A stretch of DNA of 64,000 nucleotides, taken from NCBI RefSeq assembly GCF_025369935.1, contig NZ_CP104467.1:2549001-2613000 (forward strand). Direction: 5' to 3'. The DNA comes from Paenibacillus andongensis (GTDB lineage: Bacteria; Bacillota; Bacilli; Paenibacillales; NBRC-103111). Below, piece by piece: positions 1-8,152 of this stretch (its first letter is position 1; each line of letters begins with the position of its first letter). The translations under genes were made by a program, and so were the position numbers. The notes under the pieces are model-generated. The model had not been told where the DNA came from. It worked only from the letters and a program-made list of their open reading frames with translations, and made no database searches.

Positions 1-1
1 G

Positions 2-763
2 ACGAGGGAAACTGTACGGCAATTGAGGGAATTGTTCGGATTATCAGACCGGTATGCCCACCTGAAATTGGCGGTAACGGAATACAACACCATGTATTAT
101 CCGAATACCATCCGTAAAGGTCTGCCCAATGAACACACCCTTGAAGCAGCAGCTGCGAATGCAGCGAATTTGAATGAATTTATCCGAAATAGCGATTTGA
201 TCGAGATCGGCAGCTTTTCCGACTTAGTCAATGGTTGGCTTGGCGGATGCATCCGAGTAGGGGATTTCTATGCGGATCAGTTTCGCGGGAAATCCTCAGG
301 AAGAAGCGAGAATTCCTTATCCGTTTATGGCACTCCAACTTATTATGTTATGAAAATTTATGCAAACCGAGACTTGGGCTATGTTGTTCAGAGTCATACT
401 GAATGCGGCAGCTTTAAGGTCAATAGCCTTGTGTCTGCTACGCCACAGCTTGATAACCTGCCGAATTTGGACGTCGTGGCTTGTATGAATGTTCGTGGAG
501 ATAAGTTGACGGTTTTTATGGTGAATCGAAGTCTCGAAGATACCATGACGGAAGTGCAGCTGGACGGATTTGCAGAGTCGGGCACAGCCCATCTGTTGGA
601 ATTAACTGCGGACGATTATGCATGCATAAATAGTGCGCAAAATCCGGATAACGTGGTCTGCGAAGCCCATGAGTTGCCCTTTTTGAAAAGTCAAGTGACC
701 TGCCAACTGAAGGCGTCTTCCGTCTACGTATTGGAAATCACTCGCTGTGTTCGTGAATTCTAA
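2..763 (+). CDS. alpha-L-arabinofuranosidase, GH51 (C-terminal part, 5' end outside window)
   Basis: This is the C-terminal part of a GH51 arabinofuranosidase, an intracellular exo-enzyme that releases L-arabinose from arabinoxylan or arabinan oligomers. The frame is open from base 2, so the protein begins before the window. A TTG at 23 could be mistaken for a start but lies inside the conserved domain. The segment LAVTEYNTMYY matches the GH51 nucleophile region (family pattern DEWN), with the Glu as nucleophile. It is followed by a family-typical stretch (HTLEAAAANAANLNEFIR) and the GTPTYYVMKIY element that leads into the C-terminal beta-sandwich. The acid/base Glu should lie upstream of the window. 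The secreted GH43 gene starts 20 bp downstream, so the two form one operon: GH43 outside, GH51 inside the cell. Family assignment is firm; exact substrate is inferred. Confidence 0.88.
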   Translation, partial: TRETVRQLRELFGLSDRYAHLKLAVTEYNTMYYPNTIRKGLPNEHTLEAAAANAANLNEFIRNSDLIEIGSFSDLVNGWLGGCIRVGDFYADQFRGKSSGRSENSLSVYGTPTYYVMKIYANRDLGYVVQSHTECGSFKVNSLVSATPQLDNLPNLDVVACMNVRGDKLTVFMVNRSLEDTMTEVQLDGFAESGTAHLLELTADDYACINSAQNPDNVVCEAHELPFLKSQVTCQLKASSVYVLEITRCVREF

Positions 764-783
764 TTGATAGGAGCTGATAATAA

Positions 784-3700
784 ATGAATAAATGGTTGAC
801 GGGACTTCTTGCTCTTATTTTCATCTTGTCTTTTCCGGCCTCAGGATTCGCTTACAGCAATCCGCAAACCGTACCCGACTCATGGCGTTGGGATAATGGG
901 AATTTTTATGGGGAAGGCGACCCGTTCATTTTGAAATTTAACGGAGTCTATTATCTATACACCAGTACGGTGGATGATAAGCCAGGTGTGAAGGTGTGGT
1001 CATCGGAAGATCTGGTGCATTGGGAATATCGCGGACTGTGCGCTACGGAACCGGTTACGAAAGGAGCCTATGCCCCAGAAGTTGTTTACTGGAACGGTGA
1101 TTTTTACATGTATACGGCTCTGCTTCGGGATGATCCCGGCACCACACAGCGCGGTCATCGCGTTCTGAAGAGCTCTAGTCCAACAGGTCCTTTCACGGCC
1201 CAAACAGGCAACAAGGTAGATGGTATTGATGGAGACGTATTCATTGACGATGACGGACGATGGTACTTCTACAGCACGGGTAACGGCAATATCGACGTAC
1301 GTCCGATGTCCGATCCGTATACGTTTGGTGAGAAATCGAATACCGGAGCCGTAATGAAGGGTTGGACCGAAGGTCCGACGGTCATCAAACGCAATGGTAA
1401 ATACTATATGACGTATACCGGAAATCACGTATGGAGCAATGCCTACAGGGTGGATTATGCGAGCAGCTTAAACCCGGTTACAGGCTTTGAGCCGGCCGCA
1501 TCCCAGAACCCTATTCTTCTCGACGCGGAAGGAGATCATGTAGGTCTTGGGCATAACTCCATCGTTCGAGGTCCCGATTTGGATTCCGATTATATCGTAT
1601 ACCATAGTCATGCGAACCCTGGGCGAAATCTGAACCTGGACCGGATCGTTTGGAATGGTGACAAAATGCTCGTTCTGGGTCCTACAACATCCGAACAACC
1701 CGACCCGGCAATGCCTGAGTTCAGTGACAGGTTCCAAAGGAATGGATTGGGCGATGATTGGAAGGTTGTAGGCGGAGGCAATTGGGGAATCCGGGACGGC
1801 AGCACATTGTATCAAGATGCTATGGGGGAACCGGAACAATCTCATATGCTTTTATCCCAGAAAACAACGGATGATAACTACACAGCAGAGTTCAACTTGA
1901 AGCAAGTAGAGCAGGGGGACAGCGCGAATCCGCTGATGGGTGCAGTATTCTCCTACAAAAATGATAAAAATTACGGTGTTGCCGTACTTAACGGCAAACA
2001 AAATCGTTTGGAGACTATGTTCCGCGTAGATGGGAAGGATATAGACCGAATAACGACCCCACTTCCAGATGGCTATGATTATACGAAATGGCATCAGATT
2101 CGTGTGGAGAAGGAAGGCTCCGTCTATTGCATCTATGTTGACGGCATGCTGAAGCAAACCCGATCTGTCGAACGTCTTGGCAAGGGCAAGATCGGTTACA
2201 CGACAACGGATACGCATGCAGACTTCGGATATGTCGCGTTTAGCAACAAAGTGGGTGGTAACAGCGCTAATACCGCTTACAAGCCGATTCCCGGTGAGAT
2301 CCAGGCCGTCCATTTCAATCCGAAAGGCAATGGCAAGTCCGATTCCGATCATATCAGTGTCTCCGAAGCTACATATGGAGGTCATTATGTTGCATCTTTC
2401 AATAAGGGCAATTTGCAATATGATGTAAATGTATCTGAAGCGGGAACTTATAATGTTGTGATCAGATATGCCGCCGGAGCCGATGCGCGAGTGAAGCTTG
2501 AACTCGATGACTCGACTGAATTGACGGAGTCGGTACGACTCCCTTCGACTGGCGGCGTGGATCAGTGGGACAATCTTGTGATCCGGGATATTCAGCTTCC
2601 GCAAGGAATGCAAAAGCTCAAAGTGATAGCCGTCGGGGGAACGTTCGATTTTGCATCTATGAAGTTCAGCCATTCTGTTGCAACGACACCCATTTCCGAT
2701 GATTTCAATGACGGCGACGATCGTGACTGGAAGAAATTCGAACAGGGCTGGCGGGTAGATACCGGGGATGCACCTCCGTTTGATCTTCCCAAGCCGGTCC
2801 CGGGCATCATAGAAGCGCCTTTCTACAATACGGGCGGTGAAGGGGTAGGCTACCATGACAACACTTCCGATAACATCGGAGGTGCCTATCGAGGCGATTC
2901 CGTCGATATCCGAACGAACAGCAATTTCAATGGGCTAAATGTCGGATGGAACCAAGCCGGCGAATGGCTCAAATACAACATTGATGTGAAAAGCTCCGGA
3001 ATGTACAGGGTCGAAGTAACCGCAGCAACCACGTTCAAAGATAATCAAGCTCGTATATGGCTGGACGATCATACGGACCTGACCGGTGCGATCAATATAC
3101 CGAGTACCGGGGGCTGGAACACTTGGCAGACAACGCTTTCACCAAGCTTCATTCTGCCGGAAGGGCAGCATACGATAACCTTCGAAACGGTTAAAGGCGA
3201 GTATGATTTCGCGAGGCTGAAATTCGTATCCTTCGACGTTCCCAAATCTGTTCCCGGTATTGTTGAAGCCGTTCATTATAACACGGGTGGTGAGGGTGTT
3301 GGCTACCACGACAATACGCCTACGAATATCGGCGGTCAATATCGCAGCGACACGGTTGACATTCGCGTCAATCCGAAAGGCGGCTGGAACGTCGGTTGGA
3401 ACCAGACGGGCGAGTGGTTGAAGTATAACGTTGGTGTTGCCAAGTCCGCTGTTTATGACGTTAGTGTCCGGATCGCAACGGCGCTTAACGGCGGGAAAAT
3501 CCGTTTATGGCTGGATGATACGACCGATTTGACCGGTGTCGTGGATATCCCCAATACCGGAGGATTTAATAACTGGAGAAATGTCAAGCTAGGAGACTTA
3601 ACGCTGCCGGAAGGCGACCATACAATCAAGCTTGAAATCGTTCAGGGCGAGTATGATCTGGCAAGCCTCTCGTTCAATACGATAAATGAATTCAAGACAC

Positions 3701-4635
3701 TTCCAGGAACCGTTCATGCCGTGGATTACATGAATGGAGGAGAAGGGGTCGCATACCATGATAACACGCCGGATAACATTCGTGGTCTATACCGTACCGA
3801 TGACATCGATATCCGGATGCTGCCGGAAGGGTACACGACGGGTTGGAACCAGACCGGCGAATGGTTGAAATATAAGGTGAATGTCACCGAAGCCGGTTCA
3901 TACAAGCTGGATTTGAGAGTGGCTACGGCCATGGATAGCGGCCAAGTTAGATTTTGGCTGGATGATACGACCGACCTTACAGGAATCATCCATGTTCCGA
4001 ATACCGGCAATTTCCAAGAGTGGATGACAGTAACGAAAGAAGGGGTTGCCCTTCCCGCAGGCAATCACACCATCAAGGTGGAAATTGTAACTGGTGAATT
4101 TGACTTTTACAGCTTCCGTTTCCACAATGACCCGATCGTTCCCAAACAAGGCTCATATAAATCCCAACTGAAAGGGTATCCGAAATCGGTCATTGGCGAC
4201 AGCAGATGGTCGGACTATAGCGTGGAGACGGATATCAAATTAAGCTCAAATACTCAAGGAGAAGGTAACGCTGGAATTATTTTCCGAGTAAACAATCCTG
4301 CTGATGGATCGGAATTGGGACAGAACAGAAACGATTTCCTTCAGGGTTACATCGCATACCTGGCCGCAGACGGTGTGCATCTGGGCAAATTTAATTATAG
4401 CTTCCAGCACTTGACCGCAGCGGCGCTAACCGGCACGGTTGGGAATTGGCAGCATATGAAGGTAGTTGCGAGTGGCACGAGGATAAGAGTTTATGTAGGG
4501 GACATGGAAAAACCCCTTATTGATTACACAGATCGGAGCGAGACGGCTTTCACACATGGCAACATAGGGGTTAGAAGTTTCAACAATGAAAGCTTTATCG
4601 ATAACTTCAAAGTGATGCCGAATCCCGCGGAATAA
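784..4635 (+). CDS. secreted GH43 glycosidase with CBM6 modules and an interrupted C-terminal sandwich domain
   Basis: This 1283-residue extracellular enzyme probably acts on arabinan or arabinoxylan. Residues 1-23 are a signal peptide ending SGFA. Residues about 40-310 are a five-bladed GH43 propeller, with predicted catalytic residues D46 (GEGDPF), D151 (DGDVF) and E196 (TEGPT). Residues 318-490 form a concanavalin/LamG-like sandwich, and 505-635 a divergent CBM6/CBM35-like module. Three close CBM6 repeats start at about 669, 820 and 972, each with the GGEGVGYHDNT and GWNQTGEWLKY signatures. A second sandwich domain appears split: its first strands lie at 636-664 (DDFNDGDDRDWKKFEQGW) and the rest at 1120-1283. 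The start follows AGGAG at 768-772. The gene is in operon with the GH51 gene and ends in a terminator. Substrate is inferred from family and neighbour. Confidence 0.93.
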   Translation: MNKWLTGLLALIFILSFPASGFAYSNPQTVPDSWRWDNGNFYGEGDPFILKFNGVYYLYTSTVDDKPGVKVWSSEDLVHWEYRGLCATEPVTKGAYAPEVVYWNGDFYMYTALLRDDPGTTQRGHRVLKSSSPTGPFTAQTGNKVDGIDGDVFIDDDGRWYFYSTGNGNIDVRPMSDPYTFGEKSNTGAVMKGWTEGPTVIKRNGKYYMTYTGNHVWSNAYRVDYASSLNPVTGFEPAASQNPILLDAEGDHVGLGHNSIVRGPDLDSDYIVYHSHANPGRNLNLDRIVWNGDKMLVLGPTTSEQPDPAMPEFSDRFQRNGLGDDWKVVGGGNWGIRDGSTLYQDAMGEPEQSHMLLSQKTTDDNYTAEFNLKQVEQGDSANPLMGAVFSYKNDKNYGVAVLNGKQNRLETMFRVDGKDIDRITTPLPDGYDYTKWHQIRVEKEGSVYCIYVDGMLKQTRSVERLGKGKIGYTTTDTHADFGYVAFSNKVGGNSANTAYKPIPGEIQAVHFNPKGNGKSDSDHISVSEATYGGHYVASFNKGNLQYDVNVSEAGTYNVVIRYAAGADARVKLELDDSTELTESVRLPSTGGVDQWDNLVIRDIQLPQGMQKLKVIAVGGTFDFASMKFSHSVATTPISDDFNDGDDRDWKKFEQGWRVDTGDAPPFDLPKPVPGIIEAPFYNTGGEGVGYHDNTSDNIGGAYRGDSVDIRTNSNFNGLNVGWNQAGEWLKYNIDVKSSGMYRVEVTAATTFKDNQARIWLDDHTDLTGAINIPSTGGWNTWQTTLSPSFILPEGQHTITFETVKGEYDFARLKFVSFDVPKSVPGIVEAVHYNTGGEGVGYHDNTPTNIGGQYRSDTVDIRVNPKGGWNVGWNQTGEWLKYNVGVAKSAVYDVSVRIATALNGGKIRLWLDDTTDLTGVVDIPNTGGFNNWRNVKLGDLTLPEGDHTIKLEIVQGEYDLASLSFNTINEFKTLPGTVHAVDYMNGGEGVAYHDNTPDNIRGLYRTDDIDIRMLPEGYTTGWNQTGEWLKYKVNVTEAGSYKLDLRVATAMDSGQVRFWLDDTTDLTGIIHVPNTGNFQEWMTVTKEGVALPAGNHTIKVEIVTGEFDFYSFRFHNDPIVPKQGSYKSQLKGYPKSVIGDSRWSDYSVETDIKLSSNTQGEGNAGIIFRVNNPADGSELGQNRNDFLQGYIAYLAADGVHLGKFNYSFQHLTAAALTGTVGNWQHMKVVASGTRIRVYVGDMEKPLIDYTDRSETAFTHGNIGVRSFNNESFIDNFKVMPNPAE

Positions 4636-4680
4636 AAATCACCCTCTTTCTGGCTGTCTGGCTAGAAGAGGGTGATTTTT
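4636..4680 (+). terminator. Rho-independent terminator after the GH43 gene
   Basis: AAATCACCCTCTT pairs with AAGAGGGTGATTT around a 16-base loop and is followed by T residues. It begins immediately after the TAA stop and ends the GH51-GH43 operon. Confidence 0.92.
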
Positions 4681-4721
4681 CTCGCTGCTTAGGAAATTCG
4701 AATCGTCTAAGGATATAAATA

Positions 4722-4773
4722 GAAACAGCGGTAGCTGAGGATTAAAGTTAACTCCTGGGCTTCCGCTGTTTTC
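4722..4773. terminator. inverted repeat, possible second terminator
   Basis: GAAACAGCGG at 4722-4731 pairs with the complementary CCGCTGTTTTC side at 4763-4773 around a long loop. It lies between the GH43 terminator and the GH31 relic. It may be the terminator of a lost gene or a bidirectional terminator. Confidence 0.45.
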
Positions 4774-4884
4774 GAGAATGTTCTTTACCCATAATAAATG
4801 GCATGATAAGGGAATTCCAGCCTCTTCATTCGATAATCCTTCGGTATTAAAGATATACACTCACGAAATACTTTACCGAAGTAG

Positions 4885-5145
4885 CAATCAGCCATCACCG
4901 GAGAGCCGATTCTGCGTCACATGGCTTATGAATTTCCCGAAGCATGTATGGAGACCGTCGTCGATCAATTCATGCTGGAAAGCACTCTACTAGTTGCACC
5001 CGTTGTAGTGAAGGGCATGAGGACCCGAATTGTGATGTTCCCATTCGGTACTTGGATAGGGGATGACGGTAGTATCGTGGAGGGACCAACGAACCTGCAA
5101 ATTGATGTGCCACTCGGCAGACTTCCTTGGTACAGGAAGCGTTAA
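4885..5145 (+). pseudogene. GH31 alpha-glucosidase/alpha-xylosidase relic (C-terminal fragment)
   Basis: About 86 codons after an in-frame TAG at 4882 read ITGEPILRHMAYEFPE, then DQFMLESTLLVAPVVVKG, then FGTWIGDDGS. This is the order found near the end of the GH31 catalytic domain and in the following beta domain (GEPI.R.M...FP, DQFMLG..LLVAPV, P.G.W). The several-hundred-residue upstream catalytic part, with its nucleophile and acid/base, is absent, and other frames upstream of 4882 give no recognisable GH31 sequence. No ribosome site precedes the fragment. It suggests the locus once encoded an intracellular GH31 enzyme, for example an alpha-xylosidase, now lost by deletion. Identification of the fragment is good; the original specificity cannot be recovered. 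Confidence 0.72.
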
Positions 5146-5180
5146 ATCATCGAGAAGGGGTCAATGGTTCTTTCCCAGTA

Positions 5181-5243
5181 CCAAAATGAAGGCATCAAAT
5201 CAAAAATGGAGACATTTTATTATGGTTGCACGCACGATAAAGT
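5181..5243 (+). promoter_or_regulatory. YesN/AraC-type promoter, copy A
   Basis: Two direct half-sites, ATGAAGGCAT (5186) and ATGGAGACAT (5206), are exactly 20 bp apart. A -10-like TAAAGT lies at 5238-5243, 32 bp after the second ATG. Copies B (11.6 kb) and C (18.95 kb) have the same spacings. No good -35 is visible, as expected if an activator overlaps that position. The cre box present in B and C is absent here. The downstream gene is the FAD oxidoreductase. Confidence 0.65.
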
Positions 5244-5315
5244 GTAGAGGAGGAAAAGAAAACGCTGTCATCTATAGATAGGTAGGTGCGGCTGCATAAA
5301 GGGAGACTAAGAGAA

Positions 5316-7658
5316 ATGGCTAATGACTTCAAGGATACGAGTACAGAGGGGAATCATTCAGCGAGAAAGAATGGGCAAAAGACGGAGAAGTACGACGTTG
5401 TCGTTTGCGGGGGCGGTCTGGCGGGTTTCTGTGCGGCTGTTGCTTCGGCTAGACAAGGGGCGAAAACATGTTTAGTACAGGATCGCCCCGTCTTCGGAGG
5501 GAATAGCTCCTCCGAGGTCAGAGTGACGCCGCATGGTGCAGCTGCTTTTCATGTTTACGCCAAGGAAACCGGGATCATCTCTGAGTTATTGATCGAGGAA
5601 CGCGCACGAAATCATGAGCCGATTTTCGAGAACGGCTGGACGAACAGCGTTTGGGATATGACGATGTATGATATGGCGCAGAGAACTGAGAATTTGACCT
5701 TCTATTTGAATACGACCATTCTGGATGTTCGGATGGCCAATGAGCGAAAGATCGCGTCGGTCGTGGGTTACGTAGCTAACGCTGAGATGGAGCTCGAATT
5801 AGTGGGTGATGTATTCGTTGATTGCACAGGCGACGGCATCGTTGCTGACCGTGCAGGGTGTGAATGGCGGATGGGCTCAGAGGGACGCGAGGAGTTTGGC
5901 GAGCCGCATGCGCCACTAAAAGCCAGCGGAGATGTGATGGGGAGTTCGTTACTCTTTAAAACAAAAGATCTTGGCTACCCAGCTCCGTTCACCGCTCCTG
6001 ATTGGGCTGCGAAGCTAGATAATCCTGACTTTTTTTATAAACAGGGCCGGAATCCAAACGATATGCGCGGCGGTTATTGGTGGATCGAGATTGGTGTGCC
6101 ATGGCATACGATTTATGAAAGTGAAGATATTCGCCATGAGCTAACGCGGTATGTCTTAGGTATTTGGGATTGGATCAAGAATAAGGATTCACTCACGAAA
6201 GAGCTGGCCGCCAATCACGCGATTGATTGGATAGGTCAGGTGCCAGGCAAACGAGAAAGCCGCAGAATTATGGGGCAGTATGTAATGACCGAGCATGATC
6301 CTTTGAACAACACCATATTTGAAGACGAAATTGCTTACGGAGGCTGGTTCCTGGATCTGCACACACCGGGTGGACTGCTTGCGCCCACGAGCGAGCATGC
6401 TAGCTCAGAAGGATACGATGAAACGTCCGAGTATATGGTCAAAAGCTACTGTGGCCCTTATGGTATTCCACTCAGGTCAACGATCGCCAAGGATGTCGAT
6501 AACTTGATGATGGCTGGCCGGAACATTTCGGTGACACATGCAGCACTTGGAACCGTGCGCGTCATGGGGACGACCGCGCTTGTTGGGCAGGCGGTTGGAA
6601 CGGCTGCTGCCATTGCACTGCGGAAAGGGCTGGTACTTGCCGATGTGCCGAGTCTGGCCATTAAGGATGTAAAGCAAACACTGCTTCGCGAGGGCTGCTT
6701 TCTGTTGAATACGACGAACGAGGACGAGCTGGATCTTGCACGCAGCGCGCAAGTGACGGCGAGCAGCCAAGCGGCGTTCTATGGCACCGAAGTGAGGGCG
6801 GATCTGAAAGCGTCTGGTGAACGGGGTCCTCAGGATGATTTTCTCCGTCAACGGAAAGGGCAATGGATGGCGATTTCGGAAGGAGTTTTGAACCGAGTTT
6901 CGGTTTGTTTGAGCAATTGGAGCGACACCCCTCAAATCGTGGAAGCGAAAATCATCCCTGTCGGTCATATTTGGGATTATCATACTGAAGCGAGTCCAGC
7001 CATTGCCGCAACGGAGCTGCTCATTATGCCGGGCAAGTATCAATGGATAGATTGGGATGTCCATCTGGACGAGACCACTGGCCTGAAGTCTGGCAGCTAT
7101 GTTCGTTTGGACTTGCTTGCGAATCCCCACATCGTTTGGCATTGTTCTGACGGCATCGTGCCAGGGCAAACGTGTGCGTATGAAATGGGTGAAGGGAAGA
7201 TGCGCCGGGATTGGAATGGGCCGACCCGCAGCTTCCGATTGGAGCCTCCGCAGTATGCCTACCGTCCTGAGCATGTCATTAACGGGGTGACTAGACCCTA
7301 TCGGTTTACGAACCTGTGGCGGTCAGATCCGCGCGAGCCGCTTTCGCAATGGCTGGAGCTAAACTGGGAAGAGCATCAATCGATCAAACAGATTGAGATT
7401 ACGTTCCCTGGCAGCCTTCTATGGGAATACCGTGGGTATGCGCCGTTTTATCGCGACCCGCAATGTCCGAAGGATTATCGGATCGAAGCCTTTGTTGGCG
7501 GCGCCTGGAAGCAGCTTCTTGAGATAAAGGGGAATTACCAGCGTCATTGCCGCCACTCGCTAGAGCAGCCAGTTCATACCGATAAGTTGCGCATCGTCAT
7601 AGAAGCAACCAACGGCGACCCGTCGGCTGCGATCTATGAGATTCGTTGTTATTCCTAG
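5316..7658 (+). CDS. FAD-dependent oxidoreductase (FAD_oxidored family) with C-terminal discoidin-like domain
   Basis: This is a large cytoplasmic flavoprotein of about 780 residues with a Rossmann FAD motif near its N-terminus (VVVCGGGLAGFCAAVASARQ, then GGNSSSEV). It belongs to the FAD_oxidored family often found in Bacteroidetes and Paenibacillus glycan loci; substrates of most members are unknown. The second FAD-contacting region is DVDNLMMAGRNISVTHAALG (GR..S.TH.A..). The last 120 residues resemble an F5/8 type C-like sandwich. The ATG at 5316 follows GGGAGA by about 11 bp. A GTG at 5286 in the same frame would add 10 residues but lacks a nearby ribosome site. The gene sits behind copy A of the shared YesN-type promoter, so it is probably induced with the sugar importer. 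A role in oxidising a sugar or glycan product is inference. Confidence 0.85.
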   Translation: MANDFKDTSTEGNHSARKNGQKTEKYDVVVCGGGLAGFCAAVASARQGAKTCLVQDRPVFGGNSSSEVRVTPHGAAAFHVYAKETGIISELLIEERARNHEPIFENGWTNSVWDMTMYDMAQRTENLTFYLNTTILDVRMANERKIASVVGYVANAEMELELVGDVFVDCTGDGIVADRAGCEWRMGSEGREEFGEPHAPLKASGDVMGSSLLFKTKDLGYPAPFTAPDWAAKLDNPDFFYKQGRNPNDMRGGYWWIEIGVPWHTIYESEDIRHELTRYVLGIWDWIKNKDSLTKELAANHAIDWIGQVPGKRESRRIMGQYVMTEHDPLNNTIFEDEIAYGGWFLDLHTPGGLLAPTSEHASSEGYDETSEYMVKSYCGPYGIPLRSTIAKDVDNLMMAGRNISVTHAALGTVRVMGTTALVGQAVGTAAAIALRKGLVLADVPSLAIKDVKQTLLREGCFLLNTTNEDELDLARSAQVTASSQAAFYGTEVRADLKASGERGPQDDFLRQRKGQWMAISEGVLNRVSVCLSNWSDTPQIVEAKIIPVGHIWDYHTEASPAIAATELLIMPGKYQWIDWDVHLDETTGLKSGSYVRLDLLANPHIVWHCSDGIVPGQTCAYEMGEGKMRRDWNGPTRSFRLEPPQYAYRPEHVINGVTRPYRFTNLWRSDPREPLSQWLELNWEEHQSIKQIEITFPGSLLWEYRGYAPFYRDPQCPKDYRIEAFVGGAWKQLLEIKGNYQRHCRHSLEQPVHTDKLRIVIEATNGDPSAAIYEIRCYS

Positions 7659-8093
7659 TTGGAGGGTTTGTTGGAGCTATTCATAGAGGAACATTCAGTA
7701 TCCAGGATTCTCGATCAATTTTGCATACATTTCGTACCTTTCGTTGACATAGACGGGGTCGAAAATGGTGATCAAGGTAAAGGAAGGGCACCACACGACC
7801 ATAACCGGGATTACATCGATCAACCCATTTATGCAGCTACACCAGCGATTATGCGATATGTGAGTGGTCTGCAGCCCGAAGTCGGCATTGACTTCCATTG
7901 CCCGCACAAATGGGGCGAACGCAATGATCATGTCTTTTTCGTTAAGACAGGTACCGAGGCAGACCGCCGGATCGAGCGACTCGGGCAATTGCTGCATGAT
8001 CTGACGCAGGGTTTAGACAGCAATCGAGAGATCCCGTACGATCCGACCTATGATATCGAGTTTGTCTCAGGCGCTGAAGATCTATATGAGTGA
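7659..8093 (+). pseudogene. M14-type zinc carboxypeptidase relic
   Basis: The reading frame starts directly after the stop of the flavoprotein and encodes HFVPFVDIDGVENGDQGKGR, APHDHNRDY and DFHCPHKWGERNDH. These are typical of M14-family carboxypeptidase-like proteins fused into Paenibacillus catabolic loci. The first zinc-binding motif (HxxE), which should precede the LLELF segment, is missing. The protein also ends after about 144 residues, whereas the family usually has 300 or more. No ribosome-binding site or good start codon exists; TTG at 7659 is only the first possible codon. I read this as a gene truncated at both ends. It is followed by a strong bidirectional terminator. Confidence 0.7.
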
Positions 8094-8114
8094 ATCATAA
8101 AGGGAATAATAACG

Positions 8115-8152
8115 AAGCAAGCCCCGGTCGATATCGATACCGGGGCTTGCTT
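8115..8152. terminator. bidirectional Rho-independent terminator
   Basis: AAGCAAGCCCCGG at 8115-8127 pairs perfectly with CCGGGGCTTGCTT at 8140-8152. It lies between the convergent carboxypeptidase relic and the yesN-type gene and can serve both strands. Confidence 0.92.
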
